Shown here piece by piece: positions 18,836 through 29,622 of a DNA stretch of 64,000 nucleotides. Origin of the DNA: Parastagonospora avenae f. sp. tritici 18332-5. Taxonomy: Eukaryota > Ascomycota > Dothideomycetes > Pleosporales > Phaeosphaeriaceae. The stretch spans positions 1 to 64,000 of the forward strand of contig JAFJTR010000120.1 in NCBI GenBank assembly GCA_022559985.1, given 5' to 3'. Numbering within the stretch: position 1 is the first letter of the stretch; the number at the start of each line of letters is the position of its first letter. The notes beneath the pieces are model-generated. The model did not search any database. It was not told where the DNA came from and was given only the letters and a program-made list of their open reading frames with translations. Both the position numbers and the translations under genes were made by a program.

Positions 18836-20695
18836 ATGGCGGCAGAGACGCCCCAAAAGCCCATACACTCACTGATTCTGGACACTGGGCCATTGATCAA
18901 GAACGCCGTATCAATCTCCACTATCATAAACTCAGCCGAAGACATTTACACGACCTCTGCCATCATTTCTGAGATCCGAGATGAGGCAACCAGGTCACGG
19001 GTGCAGACATCGCTTGTGCCATTCTTAAAGATCAAGAATCCGAGCCCGGCAAGTTATGAAGCAGTTGTTGCTTTCAGTAAGAAGACTGGCGACTATGCTG
19101 TTTTGAGCAGGCAAGATTTGGGAATTTTGGCACTTGCATACGAGGTGCACTGCGAGAGGAATGGTGGACCGTGGGGTCTGAGAGAAGCACCCAAGCAGCC
19201 TTTGAAGATGAGGCCGGGAGAAAAAGAGGCGGAAGATGAGGCAAAGGAAGAGTCTAAGGGGGGTGAGGGCATCGAGGTTGAGGAAGGTGACATTCATGTT
19301 GAGGTTGCTGGAGACGCCGAAGGTGTTCAAATTAAAAACGAGACCGACGCCAACGCAGTTGTTGAGACGAATGACGAGATCGTCACAGAGGATCAACCGC
19401 CAGAGAACGATACTGAAGGTTGGAGCCACGTGGCGGCCAGATCATCGAAGCAGGTCAAAGAAGACAGGCCGAAAAAGCAAAAGGGCAGTGCCAAACACAA
19501 GCAGATGAAGCTAGAGAAAGAGCAGAGGAAACAAGCCAGGGCTCTAGAGGCCAACGCCAGCGAGCAAACGCCAATAGCCCAGCAATCAGAGTCTGTCGAA
19601 ACAGGCGAAGCAACAACAATGCCTGCTCAGGAGAAGCCAGAAGAGCAAATTACTGGGGGAGTTTCAATCGAGCAAGAACCTACTACACAGGACAAGTCCG
19701 AAGAGCAAGCCGCCATACCTGAGGGAGTAGCAATCGAGCAGGACACGGTCACACAGGACTCTACGGAGAAATCTGAAGAGCAGACCGTCGTATCTGAGGG
19801 AGTAGCAATCACGGAAGAACCCACCGCACAGGACGCGCAGGCAGAGCCTCAACAAGATCTGGTCGCTGCAACTGAGTCCACCAAGTCTCAAGTCAGCCCT
19901 GGAGAGGAGGCAGAAGTAAGCACATCCACTGAACCAGCGCCATCCGACTCGCAACCCACAGCCACAGAACCCCTATCCCAAGACCTCTCAACTCTCAACA
20001 TCACCACCCCTCCCTCCCCACCCGCCACCGAAGACGAAGACTCCGACGACGGCGACTGGATCACCCCAGACAACCTCCCCACGCACGTCGCCGCCGACTC
20101 AGGCCTGCCCTCCGCCTCTCCCAACCACCCCCAAGAACAACTCAACGTCGCAACTATGACCATCGACTTCGCCATGCAAAACGTCCTCCTACAAATGAAC
20201 CTGCATCTCCTCTCCACCAACATGCAGCGCGTGCGCAAACTCACCTCCAAAGTGCTCCGCTGCCACGCCTGCTTCCTAACCGTCAAGGACACATCGCGCC
20301 AATTCTGCCCACGTTGTGGCGGCTCCACGCTCAAGCGCGTGAACTGCAGCACGAATTCCAAGGGCGAGTTCCGCCTGCACCTGTCGAAGAACTATCAGTT
20401 CAACAAGCGCGGCGATAAATACGCTATCCCCAAGCCCATCGCGGGCACGGCGAATGGCAAGTGGAACGGCCTGGGCGGCGGCCAGGGCGGCTGGGGCAGG
20501 GATTTGATTCTCGCGGAGGACCAGAAGGAGTACGTCAAGGCGGTGGAGCAGGAGAAGAGGGCCAAGGGCGCGAGGGATCTCATGGATGACGATTACTTGC
20601 CGGGGATTTTGACGGGGGATAGGAGTGGGCGCGCGGGCGGGAGGATGAAGGTTGGCGCGGGGAAGAATGTTAATAGTAAGAAGAGGCATGCGTGA
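18836..20695 (+). CDS. NOB1: NOB1, 20S pre-rRNA D-site endonuclease
   Basis: Single-exon gene of 619 residues starting at ATG 18836. NOB1 cleaves 20S pre-rRNA at site D to make mature 18S rRNA in cytoplasmic pre-40S particles. The N-terminal PIN domain is clear (LILDTGPLI, then SAIISEIRDEATR, and DYAVLSRQDLGILALAYE), with the acidic residues that bind the catalytic metal. The zinc ribbon has C476-x2-C479 and C491-x2-C494 (CHACF…FCPRCGG), followed by the conserved KRGDKYAIPKPIAG and WGRDLILAEDQKEY segments and a basic tail. Between PIN and zinc ribbon is an unusually long acidic Gln/Glu/Thr-rich insert (about residues 130–410) with imperfect repeats. The gene is tail-to-tail with WDR83, 85 bp between the stops. 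Confidence 0.97.
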   Translation: MAAETPQKPIHSLILDTGPLIKNAVSISTIINSAEDIYTTSAIISEIRDEATRSRVQTSLVPFLKIKNPSPASYEAVVAFSKKTGDYAVLSRQDLGILALAYEVHCERNGGPWGLREAPKQPLKMRPGEKEAEDEAKEESKGGEGIEVEEGDIHVEVAGDAEGVQIKNETDANAVVETNDEIVTEDQPPENDTEGWSHVAARSSKQVKEDRPKKQKGSAKHKQMKLEKEQRKQARALEANASEQTPIAQQSESVETGEATTMPAQEKPEEQITGGVSIEQEPTTQDKSEEQAAIPEGVAIEQDTVTQDSTEKSEEQTVVSEGVAITEEPTAQDAQAEPQQDLVAATESTKSQVSPGEEAEVSTSTEPAPSDSQPTATEPLSQDLSTLNITTPPSPPATEDEDSDDGDWITPDNLPTHVAADSGLPSASPNHPQEQLNVATMTIDFAMQNVLLQMNLHLLSTNMQRVRKLTSKVLRCHACFLTVKDTSRQFCPRCGGSTLKRVNCSTNSKGEFRLHLSKNYQFNKRGDKYAIPKPIAGTANGKWNGLGGGQGGWGRDLILAEDQKEYVKAVEQEKRAKGARDLMDDDYLPGILTGDRSGRAGGRMKVGAGKNVNSKKRHA

Positions 20696-20780
20696 GGGAT
20701 GTGTGTAGGGGTGCATTAGATAGGCGTTGTGGGTGGCTAAAAGTAACTGCATAGAGATTTAGATGGTATCATGCGAAAAG

Positions 20781-21788
20781 TCATCGTCCCATGCCCCAAA
20801 CTACCACGCTGCCGTCGCCGCCTGCACTCGCCCATTCTCTGCGCGTCTGGCAGAATGCCACAGCAGATACTACGTCCTTTTTGCCCGTCTGGCCAGCGAT
20901 GATGCCGGCGCCTTGGACCTCGCGCATCTCAGAGTGCTTGAAGCGGTGCAAGCATTCTCCACCAAGTATGTCCCACACGAACACCATGCCATTGTCGCTC
21001 CCACTCAGCACCACACTATCATTCAAACCCAGCGTGCTGCGCACACGGAGGTCCTTATTGACAAACGCATCGTCCCTATACGCCTTCAACATCTCGCCAT
21101 TCGCGCGGTCCATCAGCCGAACCGTCGAGTCCAGCGAACTGACCAACATCTCCGTCCCTTTCTTCGACACGCCCAGACTGGTACACGGGTAGCCAATGAC
21201 GTCCGCCCGACATAGTCCAGTGCGCAAATCATAGCTGCGAACTCTGCCGTCCACGCTGGCAGTTATGATTTCCGCATCGTATATGGCGACGTCGGTGATG
21301 GCGTCTTTCGCATCGTCGAGCGACATGACGGGCTTGTAGCTGTTGGATTTGACGTCCCAGATCTTGACCGTACCGTCGAAGCTGCCAGTTGCGATGACAC
21401 TGTCGCCCTCCCCACCGAACACGCCGCGATTCACGCGCCCCGCGTGGCCTGTATATCGGCGAATCGTCTGCGCAGTTTGCACGTCCCAAAGAAAAACAGT
21501 CTTGTCTCCTCCCGTCGATACGAAGCGGTCATTGTCGTGGTTGACGTCGATGGAGAGGACTTCGTAGCCATGCGCCGAGTACTTGTTCACGAGACCGGGC
21601 GGGTATACGTTCGAAGCGGCGGGAGTGACGGAGGTGGTCGGCGCTTTTTGCGGGTTGTAAAGGCGGATAGTGCGGTCGGATGAGCCTGTCAGAATATACG
21701 ACTGCGCGCCAGAGGAGTAGGCGACGGCGTGGACGATGCCGTTGTGGCCGGTAAGTTTGGCGATGGGGATTGTGGGGAAGGCGGGCAT
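20781..21788 (-). CDS. WDR83/MORG1-type WD40 scaffold protein
   Basis: Intronless, 335 residues from ATG 21788. The frame is open further upstream, but the extra 44 residues are basic and Ser-rich and unlike the family, and MPAFPTIPIAKLTGHNG is the typical start. Six to seven WD repeats are visible, with GHNGIVHAV, TGSSDRTIRLY, STGGDKTVFLWD, ATGSFDGTVKIWD, ASVDGRVRSYDLR, LSGSDNGMVFVWD and ASAGGDGSVVVWG. WDR83 orthologs act as scaffolds in MAPK signalling and are found in spliceosomal complexes; a cytosolic or nuclear propeller is expected. It is divergent from the pICln gene. Confidence 0.88.
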   Translation of the reverse strand: MPAFPTIPIAKLTGHNGIVHAVAYSSGAQSYILTGSSDRTIRLYNPQKAPTTSVTPAASNVYPPGLVNKYSAHGYEVLSIDVNHDNDRFVSTGGDKTVFLWDVQTAQTIRRYTGHAGRVNRGVFGGEGDSVIATGSFDGTVKIWDVKSNSYKPVMSLDDAKDAITDVAIYDAEIITASVDGRVRSYDLRTGLCRADVIGYPCTSLGVSKKGTEMLVSSLDSTVRLMDRANGEMLKAYRDDAFVNKDLRVRSTLGLNDSVVLSGSDNGMVFVWDILGGECLHRFKHSEMREVQGAGIIAGQTGKKDVVSAVAFCQTRREWASAGGDGSVVVWGMGR

Positions 21789-22098
21789 GGTGACTGAAGA
21801 GTCTGGTTTGTGGTCGTTCAAGGCATGCTGGGATTTGGGAAAGGAAGCACTAATTTGTGTAGTACTTCTTGATGCGCGAGGTCGTGGTGAAGGGTGGAGG
21901 AAGCTCCACCAAAACTTCAAAGCGCGGCGGGAGCTATGACGTCTCGGCAGAACTTCGGGTACACTTTTTTGTGTCGCGGCGACAGCTCCCTGACAGCTTC
22001 CTACTTACAACTTACCACAGCCTGTCGTTGCGCCCAAAAGCTCGCAGTCGGAATCGCGAATACTTTCTGATTGTACCTACCAAGACACAATTCTCACC
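21789..22098. promoter_or_regulatory. Divergent promoter region of WDR83 and pICln genes
   Basis: 310 bp between two head-to-head start codons, so both promoters must be here or overlap the genes. No TATA box is clear, as usual for fungal housekeeping genes. Confidence 0.45.
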
Positions 22099-22912
22099 AT
22101 GGCCATTCGACACCTTGACAGTCAGCCCAAGATCGAGGACTTTACCCCACTTGAAGAGCATGAGCAACAAACACCAAGCACATTCTTCGGCGCAAAACCT
22201 GTCGTATATGCGCGATATGCCGGCCTGACTCTTTCCGCACCCTCTTCGCAGCTCCAGCAAGATGCAGCATTCTTCAGGTTCAACACCGAAACCGAAGGCG
22301 ACGATGCACTGATCAAGGACGTCGAGATCTGGGTGAACTCGGAGTGAGACAGCTATGTCGCACCAACACAGCCATGTGCTGACGAATTGCAGGAACCTCA
22401 CCCTCTTCCAAACCACCCCCACATCGACCGGCGTTGCGATACCCTACCCCTCGATCGCCCTCCATGCGACGATGAAGTACAAGTCCACCTTCGACGCGCT
22501 GTACATGAACCTCTCGCTCAACGACCCTGAGAACGTCAACGAGGAAGAAGACATCCAGACCCTCGAGCTCACCATCCTCCCACCAACTTACGCGAGCAAT
22601 CCCGACTCGGCGTGCATCAAGGAGATCTTCAACGCCATGAACACGTGCGCCGATCTACACCCAGACGGTGACGCAAGTGACGAGGACGGTGAAGACATCT
22701 TGGACGACACTGCGCCTGGTGCAAGTGGCTGGATCACCGCGGAGAACATGGACGAGTACATGGACGAGAATGGCAACTTTAGCGGCATGGTGATCGGAAA
22801 CGATGAGCTTGGTCCAGGAGCAGGTACAGTCAGGACACGGGATGACGCGGAGGATGGCGCGAATGGCGTTAACGGCGATGGACATGAGGAAAAGTACCAT
22901 CGTACCGGCTGA
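22099..22912 (+). CDS. pICln (Lot5-type) methylosome/volume-regulation protein
   Basis: Two exons, 22099–22343 and 22393–22912, with a 49-nt intron (GTGAGA…TTGCAG) joining WVNSE to NLTLFQTT; 254 residues. The first half is the PH-like pICln fold: TPSTFFGAKPVVYARYAGLTL, EIWVNSENLTLFQ, IPYPSIALHATM. The second half has the ILPPTY strand, a helix with EIFNAMNTCADLHPD, and a long acidic tail with GWITAENMDEYMDENGNF. In animals pICln chaperones Sm proteins to the PRMT5 methylosome; the fungal protein is expected to do similar Sm-assembly work in the cytosol. Confidence 0.88.
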
Positions 22913-23237
22913 AGATCATGATGATGCGATGGAGGTGAATGGCCCTGTTTAGCTTCGCTGGAGGGCTTTACGAAGTGGAACGTCACCTGGGGGCCCCAAG
23001 GCGGCGGTACACACTTAAAGTTGGATTTGAATGTACGTATAGCTCCCAGAATCGCTACACAGCATACTGAGCATCAGCCCAGCGGCACAAAACACGTTGA
23101 GAATGAACATGAAGCGCCTGTCCTGCGCCAAATCATCGCAAGCTCTTTTAATGACTTCCGATCTTGCAAGATCTCAGAAACCCCATGCCCCGTCCCCGTC
23201 CACGTTCAAGTCTTCCTTTCCACATCCACATCCAAAA

Positions 23238-23555
23238 TCACAAATCAGCCATCCTCCTCACCCCCTCCCCAACTCCAACACTCTTCTCACCCCCCTCCAC
23301 ATCCTTCACATACACCGGCAACGGCTCCCTCACAACTCCCATCTCCACCTCCTTATCCACCATCTCCACCCTCGGATCCTTATCCTCACACCTCCGCCGA
23401 ATCTTCCCCTCCTTCACACCCCGATTAATCCGCCGTCGGAGCACAACATATCCGAGTACTAGAACCGCTACGACGCACACGACGACGCTGACGATGATGC
23501 CTGTGCGTATGCGCTCGGAGGACATTTCAATCGGGTGAGAGGGAGTAGTGGGCAT
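23238..23555 (-). CDS. Small single-pass membrane protein, unknown function
   Basis: 105 residues from ATG 23555. A Pro/Thr-rich start is followed by one hydrophobic segment at about residues 17–40 (GIIVSVVVCVVAVLVLGYVVL) closed by RRR. The rest is a charged tail with EPLPVYVKD, resembling the proline/tyrosine tail motifs of other small fungal membrane proteins. Topology is probably N-out/C-in by the positive-inside rule. Open Pro-rich frames on the plus strand are the antisense of this gene. Moderate confidence, since no homolog is recalled. Confidence 0.5.
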   Translation of the reverse strand: MPTTPSHPIEMSSERIRTGIIVSVVVCVVAVLVLGYVVLRRRINRGVKEGKIRRRCEDKDPRVEMVDKEVEMGVVREPLPVYVKDVEGGEKSVGVGEGVRRMADL

Positions 23556-24034
23556 CTTCTGTTTCGAGTTTGAGATTTAGGTTTGGGGGGTTTTGCGCAA
23601 TCAGGAATCAGCAGTGACTGTTTTCTGACTGGGAGTTGGTGAGTGAGGGGGGGGGAGGGGGGAGGAGATGTGACTTCGCCGTGTCATTGTACTACCACAC
23701 CACAAGGCTGGAATGTTGCCCCTCACATAACGCCGCGGACTTGACAGCTGGCATTATAACACGTTGGTAGTTTTGTGCGGTCGGTTCAGCTGCTGAGAAT
23801 ACACGCGTGCGTCCAATGGAGATGGCACGTCGGAGTCTTGGCACATGTAGAGCCCGGCGTAAGGCGCGGGTGGACTGCGGACTTTAGATGTGATGGCAAG
23901 CTCAATTACAAGCTGCTCATGGCTTGCGGCTGAGTATTGCATGCGGACATGATGAGTGGGCTTGCATAAGGCTTTGACAATAGTACATCAACTTCCTCCC
24001 TCCAATATCCCAGCCTTCCTCCCCACCCCCATCC

Positions 24035-24436
24035 CTACCCCTTCAAACCTCTCACTTCTCCAAGCATCCCCAAAAGCCTTGCTAATCTCAACTTCCGTAA
24101 CAGAACAACCATATTCCATACATTACTTACACTCCCGCATAAACTGCCGATCAGAGTCAACCACGCCACTGCGTTCTTCACCCGCTCATGCATCCTTTGT
24201 CGGAGTTTCACTGCCGCCTTGTTCGCAGGTGGAGGTACATGTGCGCCTTTCTCAGCCATTTCCAGCGATTTGGCGAGGCTGTGTAGGACGAGCGTGTGCA
24301 GGCGTTCAGCAAGGTAGATGCAGTGCGCGACTTTTTGCGCTGGCGTCGGATTCAAAGACTTTTCGTCGTCGCCCACTGTATGAGGGACACTCTTATAGCC
24401 CGGTGCGCTAGGCATAGCGGAGAGAAGGATATACAA
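24035..24436 (-). CDS. Hypothetical small protein
   Basis: Open frame of 133 codons; the second Met (MPSAPGYKS) is a more likely start. It has helical segments (AQKVAHCIYLAERLHTLVLHSLAKSLEM; VKNAVAWLTLIGSLCGSV) of moderate hydrophobicity. A possible donor GTAAGT lies about two-thirds of the way through, so the C-terminus may be spliced differently. No family recognised. Confidence 0.35.
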   Translation of the reverse strand: MYILLSAMPSAPGYKSVPHTVGDDEKSLNPTPAQKVAHCIYLAERLHTLVLHSLAKSLEMAEKGAHVPPPANKAAVKLRQRMHERVKNAVAWLTLIGSLCGSVSNVWNMVVLLRKLRLARLLGMLGEVRGLKG

Positions 24437-24789
24437 GGATGCGAGGTGCGGTGTGAGTTTTGTGCGATTGTGATGGCGATGACGCTGGCATGCTCACGGT
24501 TGTACCTACACGTGGTGATGGGGGTGAGTTGTCGGTTGGCTTTGATGGTAAGTGTGAAGAGGTAATTTGCTGGTACGAACGCAGTTCCCCTTCCATGGGC
24601 AGAGTATGGATATATCGCGATATCTCCACAAAGCGCGTCTTGGTATTTTGCCAAACTGCACTTCATACCCGGATATAGTATACCATACCTACCACTCACT
24701 ACGACATCACTTAGCACTAAGCCCACACCCATCCATCTATCCACCTCTCACACACCCACCAACCCACACCCCGGATCATCTTCACGGCA

Positions 24790-25020
24790 ATGACCTCCAT
24801 CGACACGCTCCTCTCCCTCTCCACCGAACTCGCCAAGCTCGGCACCGAGCTCTCAGAAGTCGGCGGCAAGCTGACCCTGGCGGCCGCGACACTGCAGCAA
24901 GAAGCCGCCAATATCGCGGAGGAAATGTCGAGGCAGTGGGGCGTCGATGTTAGTGTGAATGTGGGGGTGAGGCCCGGGAGATATGGGAATGGGGGGAGTG
25001 AGGTTGTTGTTAAGAAGTAG
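24790..25020 (+). CDS. Hypothetical 76-residue helical protein
   Basis: ATG 24790 follows a long pyrimidine/C-rich leader (ACACCCACCAACCCACACC), a common context for fungal start regions. The protein is one amphipathic helix with heptad-like leucines (LLSLSTELAKLGTELSEVGGKL), then a Gly/Val-rich tail. No family recognised. Confidence 0.4.
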   Translation: MTSIDTLLSLSTELAKLGTELSEVGGKLTLAAATLQQEAANIAEEMSRQWGVDVSVNVGVRPGRYGNGGSEVVVKK

Positions 25021-27697
25021 GGAGATGTGAGGGAGGGGAGGGGAAGGTTGGACAGGTGGAGTAGGGAAAAGAAGGGAGGTGGAGAGTGAGTGGGTGAAGG
25101 TCGATGGATTAGGATAATTGAATGGGCTGGGAGTGAGGAACGAAAGCAGATAGTGAAGGTTGTTTGGGGGAGCGAAGGAGTGTGATTGTCGTTGGATCGA
25201 ATTCCAAAGCGCTTTTCGTGTGAGAGCTGGCTTCTTCCTCCCTAAGCTGACGAGGGTCGCATGGACTTTGCTTGGTGTTGTAGCTATACCATGTATGAAC
25301 CGCGACCCGTGTTTTGATCAGACTGATGTGCATTGGCGAGGTGTGTTTTGCTGTAAGCATGTATGTTCGATCGTCTAACATATGCCCTGCTTCTGCGTTA
25401 TAGGGCCCCATGTGCGAGTACTGCCTTGCGCTGGCCAGCGTAAATATCATTAGTCCCGTTTTTGGAATCTTGCATATGATCGACAAAGCATATGTACCTA
25501 AATAGCAATGTCGATCACACCGGACGTTGTACAGGAAATATAACCCAGCGGGAAGCGGTGTCCATTCAATCTGGGTATATAGACCGTGTAGACAAGGGCG
25601 TTTTCTTGACTATAGTGTCCAGCATGTGAATGTTGCAAAACTGTTGGCATGCAGAGGGCTGCAAGTCGTCCAAACAAGCTTCAATGTAGCTTCATCAATA
25701 TGGTGCCTTTGTTTGAGGAAATCGCGCAAGACGACGATCGTCCATCACACAACACCCGGTCGCATAATCGCTGTCGGCTGTTTTCATCCCCTTTGCACTA
25801 CTGCGCGTGCCATCAGCGTCTGCTGCATGTGAATTTTCCGATCTAACTCGCGTAAGATGCAAGGCGGTCCGACTCAAAGTTGCGGTCGAGATAAGTGTGC
25901 ATTTAGCGGTGAACACACCATCAACCAAGTCGAAGAGAAAACAGGTTGCGGTAATTATCTGTGAAAATGTCGCCATCAGGTTAGTGTACGCATCATGTTG
26001 TGCTCCTGAAGGTCGTTGTTTTAGAGTTGTGCGGATCGACACAGATCCACCGCGGGAAATATGGTACTGGTCGTCAAATACCTCACACAGTGGTCGCGAA
26101 TGCGTGGTTTTGGGCTGGTAACACCGCTACCATGGTAGTATCGTGATAAGCAGGGGCACCGAGGCATTTGTTCGTTGCTGTGGCTGTGTAGTACCATTGC
26201 GACGCTGATAACGATGTGCAGGATTCTGCATGCCAGACGCCCGGCGCACCGAGAATTGGAATCCGTTTCTGCGTAAGTGCTGACGTACTAGCCAACGGAC
26301 CCCAAAACTCACGATGATACCAAGAGTCTTGTCGAAACAAACAGGCAGGTGGGCGGTTGCTGCGGACACAACAGAGTGCCTGGATTTCGGCGATCTGTGA
26401 GATCGAGAGGAAGTCAAGCCGAGTCAGCCGAATTTAGCACTGCGTGCGGGGCTGCCGGTGATCGTCCGCCCTCATGACATGGGCCCGACTGCCGCAGAAC
26501 ATTGGAACGTCGTGCTTGTTTGACATCGTGACGTTTGGTAGTGCACCAGCCGCGGTTGTACGTAATTCACCGCGTCTGGACCACGACGCCCGATAGAATG
26601 CCATCATACTGTGTCGTGTGAGCATGCTGAAGCATCATCGGCTTCATCAGGATCGTGAAAAGTGTTGCAAAGAGTTCGATGCTGTGGACGGTGGGGACCC
26701 ATCACCCATCATGTGGGTATGTGGATCCTCTTGCAGCACCTTGCAGCGCATGAAAGAAATGGTTTGTGTGGGCGAAATCTTGGCTTTCGCTTTCTCGCGG
26801 CTGAAAGGCGACCACGTTCGAAATAGTTTCTTTGGCTGCAGATCGGGCAGTCTAGAAACACCCTCTCCGTTGTTCTTGCATGGCCGAAAAGTGCCATGCA
26901 GGAGAGGTCGCAGACATTCAGCCGCTTGCGACGCCCTGCCCATCAACGTGGCCGTGATAGCATTCGGACAGGCAGACCGTCTTTCAACATACGCATAGCG
27001 GCCCAGTTGGCGGGTCCCCCTGGCGATACTGAAAGAGAATGTGTTCCAGAAGGAGAAGGCTGAGAGCCAGTGGCGCATGTGTCTCTCGTCCAGGCACGCA
27101 CGGACACTCCACTATAGCAAGGATACGACACCAACATCGTCATTTTCAGCACCAAGGATGATATTGGCTTGTGTCATCGTGTGTTCCGCGCAACCATGCA
27201 GGGCAACCTAGTCATAAGAATGCTCCACGTCTTCAGGAGAGCTGCACGAGGAGCGCCTCACGTCCGCTATCGTGAACTATGGGGTAATAAGTGAACACCG
27301 GAATGGCTCCAGACTTGTGAAACTTCAGGTACAATTGGCGAGTCCCTGTCGTTGCAAGGAGGGGGATGCAAGGAGCTGAAAGTGGCTTGGTTCTCAGCGA
27401 TGCCCCTGAGCCGTCGTGCTCCCGCAAGGAAAGTCTGGGGAAGCGGCGACGTTTCTTTGGTGGGACCGGCTCTGGCGGTGTGTGGAGCGCTCAAAAAATG
27501 GCGCAGTTTGAAGCCGGGCTTGATCACGTATCCAACTAGGAAACAATCTGCCGCCAATTACGTTGCAACTATTGGGGCTGATCGAGATGCATGCACCGGT
27601 GTCTGGGTTCTGACCCTATCGTCAAAGTGCGATTCGTGCTGTTTCTGACGTTGCGGTGTAGTGCTCGATCTTGAGTCTAGTGGTCCCCGACAGCGCC
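25021..27697. other. 2.7-kb stretch with no gene I can support
   Basis: Only overlapping short frames on both strands. The longest (143 codons, minus, 27078–26647) has no domain signal. No tRNA, TIR or repeat array was recognised. Confidence 0.45.
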
Positions 27698-28216
27698 ATG
27701 GGTATAAAGAGATCGCTCTCTGCCACCCTAGAAGAAGCAATTCATTACTATCAATCTTCAGTCATTCGAGCTCAATCCATACTCGGACTAAAGACGGGAT
27801 CTCCATCAGAGAACTACCTCCATACAAACCTCGAACTACTACCATCAGCCACTCTTGCTCCTAGCATCAATTCAGCCATCATGCCTAGTCTTCCATTCAA
27901 CGACACACCTTCCGCTTCTCCTTCTGCTTCTCCCTCCTTGTCGCCTTCGATAGTTCTCAGCAGTCCCGAGACGGGTATATTTGATCAACCAAACTTAGGC
28001 TTTGCATCTAATCTCAAAACAGGGAGCGCTTCAACAACAATGGAGCTGCACAAGTCAAAAGCGAACGCTGCTGAGCAGTATCGCATGAACATGGCGAAAT
28101 ACTTTGCCGCCACGTTCAACATGTCAATGACCGCTGCGCTCGCCGAGGCGGATGCCCAGTTGGCACCTCGCCGAGCGTCGAGTATTTCGGAAGCGGAATC
28201 TTTTAGGGTGATTTAG
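27698..28216 (+). CDS. Hypothetical Ser-rich protein
   Basis: 172 residues from ATG 27698; the frame is open a little further upstream but only from a TTG. The N-terminus MGIKRSLSATLEEAIHYYQ is helical. The middle is Ser/Pro-rich with an SASPSASPSLSPS tract, and the end has ANAAEQYRMNMAKYFAATFNMS followed by SSISEAESFRVI. Codon use and the continuous frame favour a real gene. No family recognised. Confidence 0.45.
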   Translation: MGIKRSLSATLEEAIHYYQSSVIRAQSILGLKTGSPSENYLHTNLELLPSATLAPSINSAIMPSLPFNDTPSASPSASPSLSPSIVLSSPETGIFDQPNLGFASNLKTGSASTTMELHKSKANAAEQYRMNMAKYFAATFNMSMTAALAEADAQLAPRRASSISEAESFRVI

Positions 28217-29622
28217 CATTTGTGGTTGGAAGGCGCAGGAGTTCGACGTTACGACTTGATGACATTTGCATTGGAACATCATGGGCATTGGGATGGGATC
28301 CTCGGCGCTTACTGCTTGTCGACATAATCAAAAGCTTTGCTTCTTCTTGTGCTATGCTTGCAATACGAAGCCTCGCGCTTCTGCTAATGTGATGTGTCCA
28401 GGTTTGCCGCCGCCAGTGCCGGAGACGATCATGGCTACACAGCTGTGATTTGTGAGCCCATGTCAGCCGGTGTCTTCATTGTGAGGTGAGCGTGCCGCAA
28501 CGGGTGTACACAGTAAGTGTTCTAATCGGCGCGACGTTGATGGAGTCGCCATGACCTGCAGCGCCGACGGCCTGAGCGCCCTGACCACGTCTCCACGTGG
28601 GCTTGAGGCTCTTTTCTATCGATACGACACCTAACCTCAACGACACTCGAGGTATTTATACTCTCTTTCAGACGTTGAATATCGTCGACATTTATCGCCG
28701 TTCTTTTCCGTGTCAGCTCACTCTTCGCAGCCCGCTTACCGTCAGCCGAAGTTTGTTTCCGAGGTGTCCTCGGTGGTTTCGCCGTGTCCACAGCGGCGCA
28801 TGTTTACCCTCCGAGAAACTCTAGGCGCTGCACGTGTCCACAAAACAACGACAATGCCAATCTGCTTGGGGCGTTTGGGACGAATACGATTGGCGGTTCC
28901 AACCTTTGCCAGACGAACCAGTCCCAGCCGCGTGGCGAACGTCAGCGCCCCATTGTCCACACCATCGAACCATCGATGAGCCACTACCAGAAGCCAGTGG
29001 ACGGAACAGCGTACGCAAAACTGCATTATCTCTATCACCCCGCCAAGATAGCATGAGTTCGATGTGTCTCCACGATGGTAACACCAGGCTGTGATTGCTA
29101 CACCAAGCAAGTGGACACCAGCCTTTGTGCAACGTTGCCAGCAAGCGATCGCATGTCATTGCACGATGCCAACAGCCTAGACATCTCGGCAGCGGACTAT
29201 TGTGCCCCCGTATCGAGATAAACCGGGCAGAGGCGAATGAAGTTCTTGGGTCTTGTCAGCCAAGATGCTTATCCACTGGTACGCCTCACGCTGAGTGAGC
29301 TTGCGAACCTTTGGCGTACTCTCCGTTGTGGCCACCTGAAGGAAAGACGGCACATTGCGACACAGAAATAACAGATTTTCTGCACGGTAGAACAGTATCA
29401 CTGTTCCAACATGCGCGGTAAACAGACACACTTCGCTGGAATGGTGATGCGAAAGTGATGAGGAGCCCCAAGAGTTGTATGCTTGGTAGGACCCACGTCG
29501 CATTCCTAGCGTGCGTGACCCCGCCATCCCGCAGTCGAGCAAGCTGCCTATAAGTTTACCCCACGGGCGCCTCCAGAGTGCTCCTCACAACCAACACCAC
29601 ACGCGTGTTCCTGCTTATTTGA
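28217..29622. other. Intergenic region upstream of the ENA ATPase
   Basis: 1.4 kb with only short frames on both strands and no recognised domain. Part of it must be the promoter of the ATPase gene at 29623. Confidence 0.45.

Noticed and set aside
23021..23538. Pro/Ser/His-rich plus-strand frames
   Set aside because: Low-complexity antisense of the small membrane protein at 23238–23555.
26647..27078. 143-codon minus-strand frame
   Set aside because: No domain or codon signal; similar frames on both strands in the same region.
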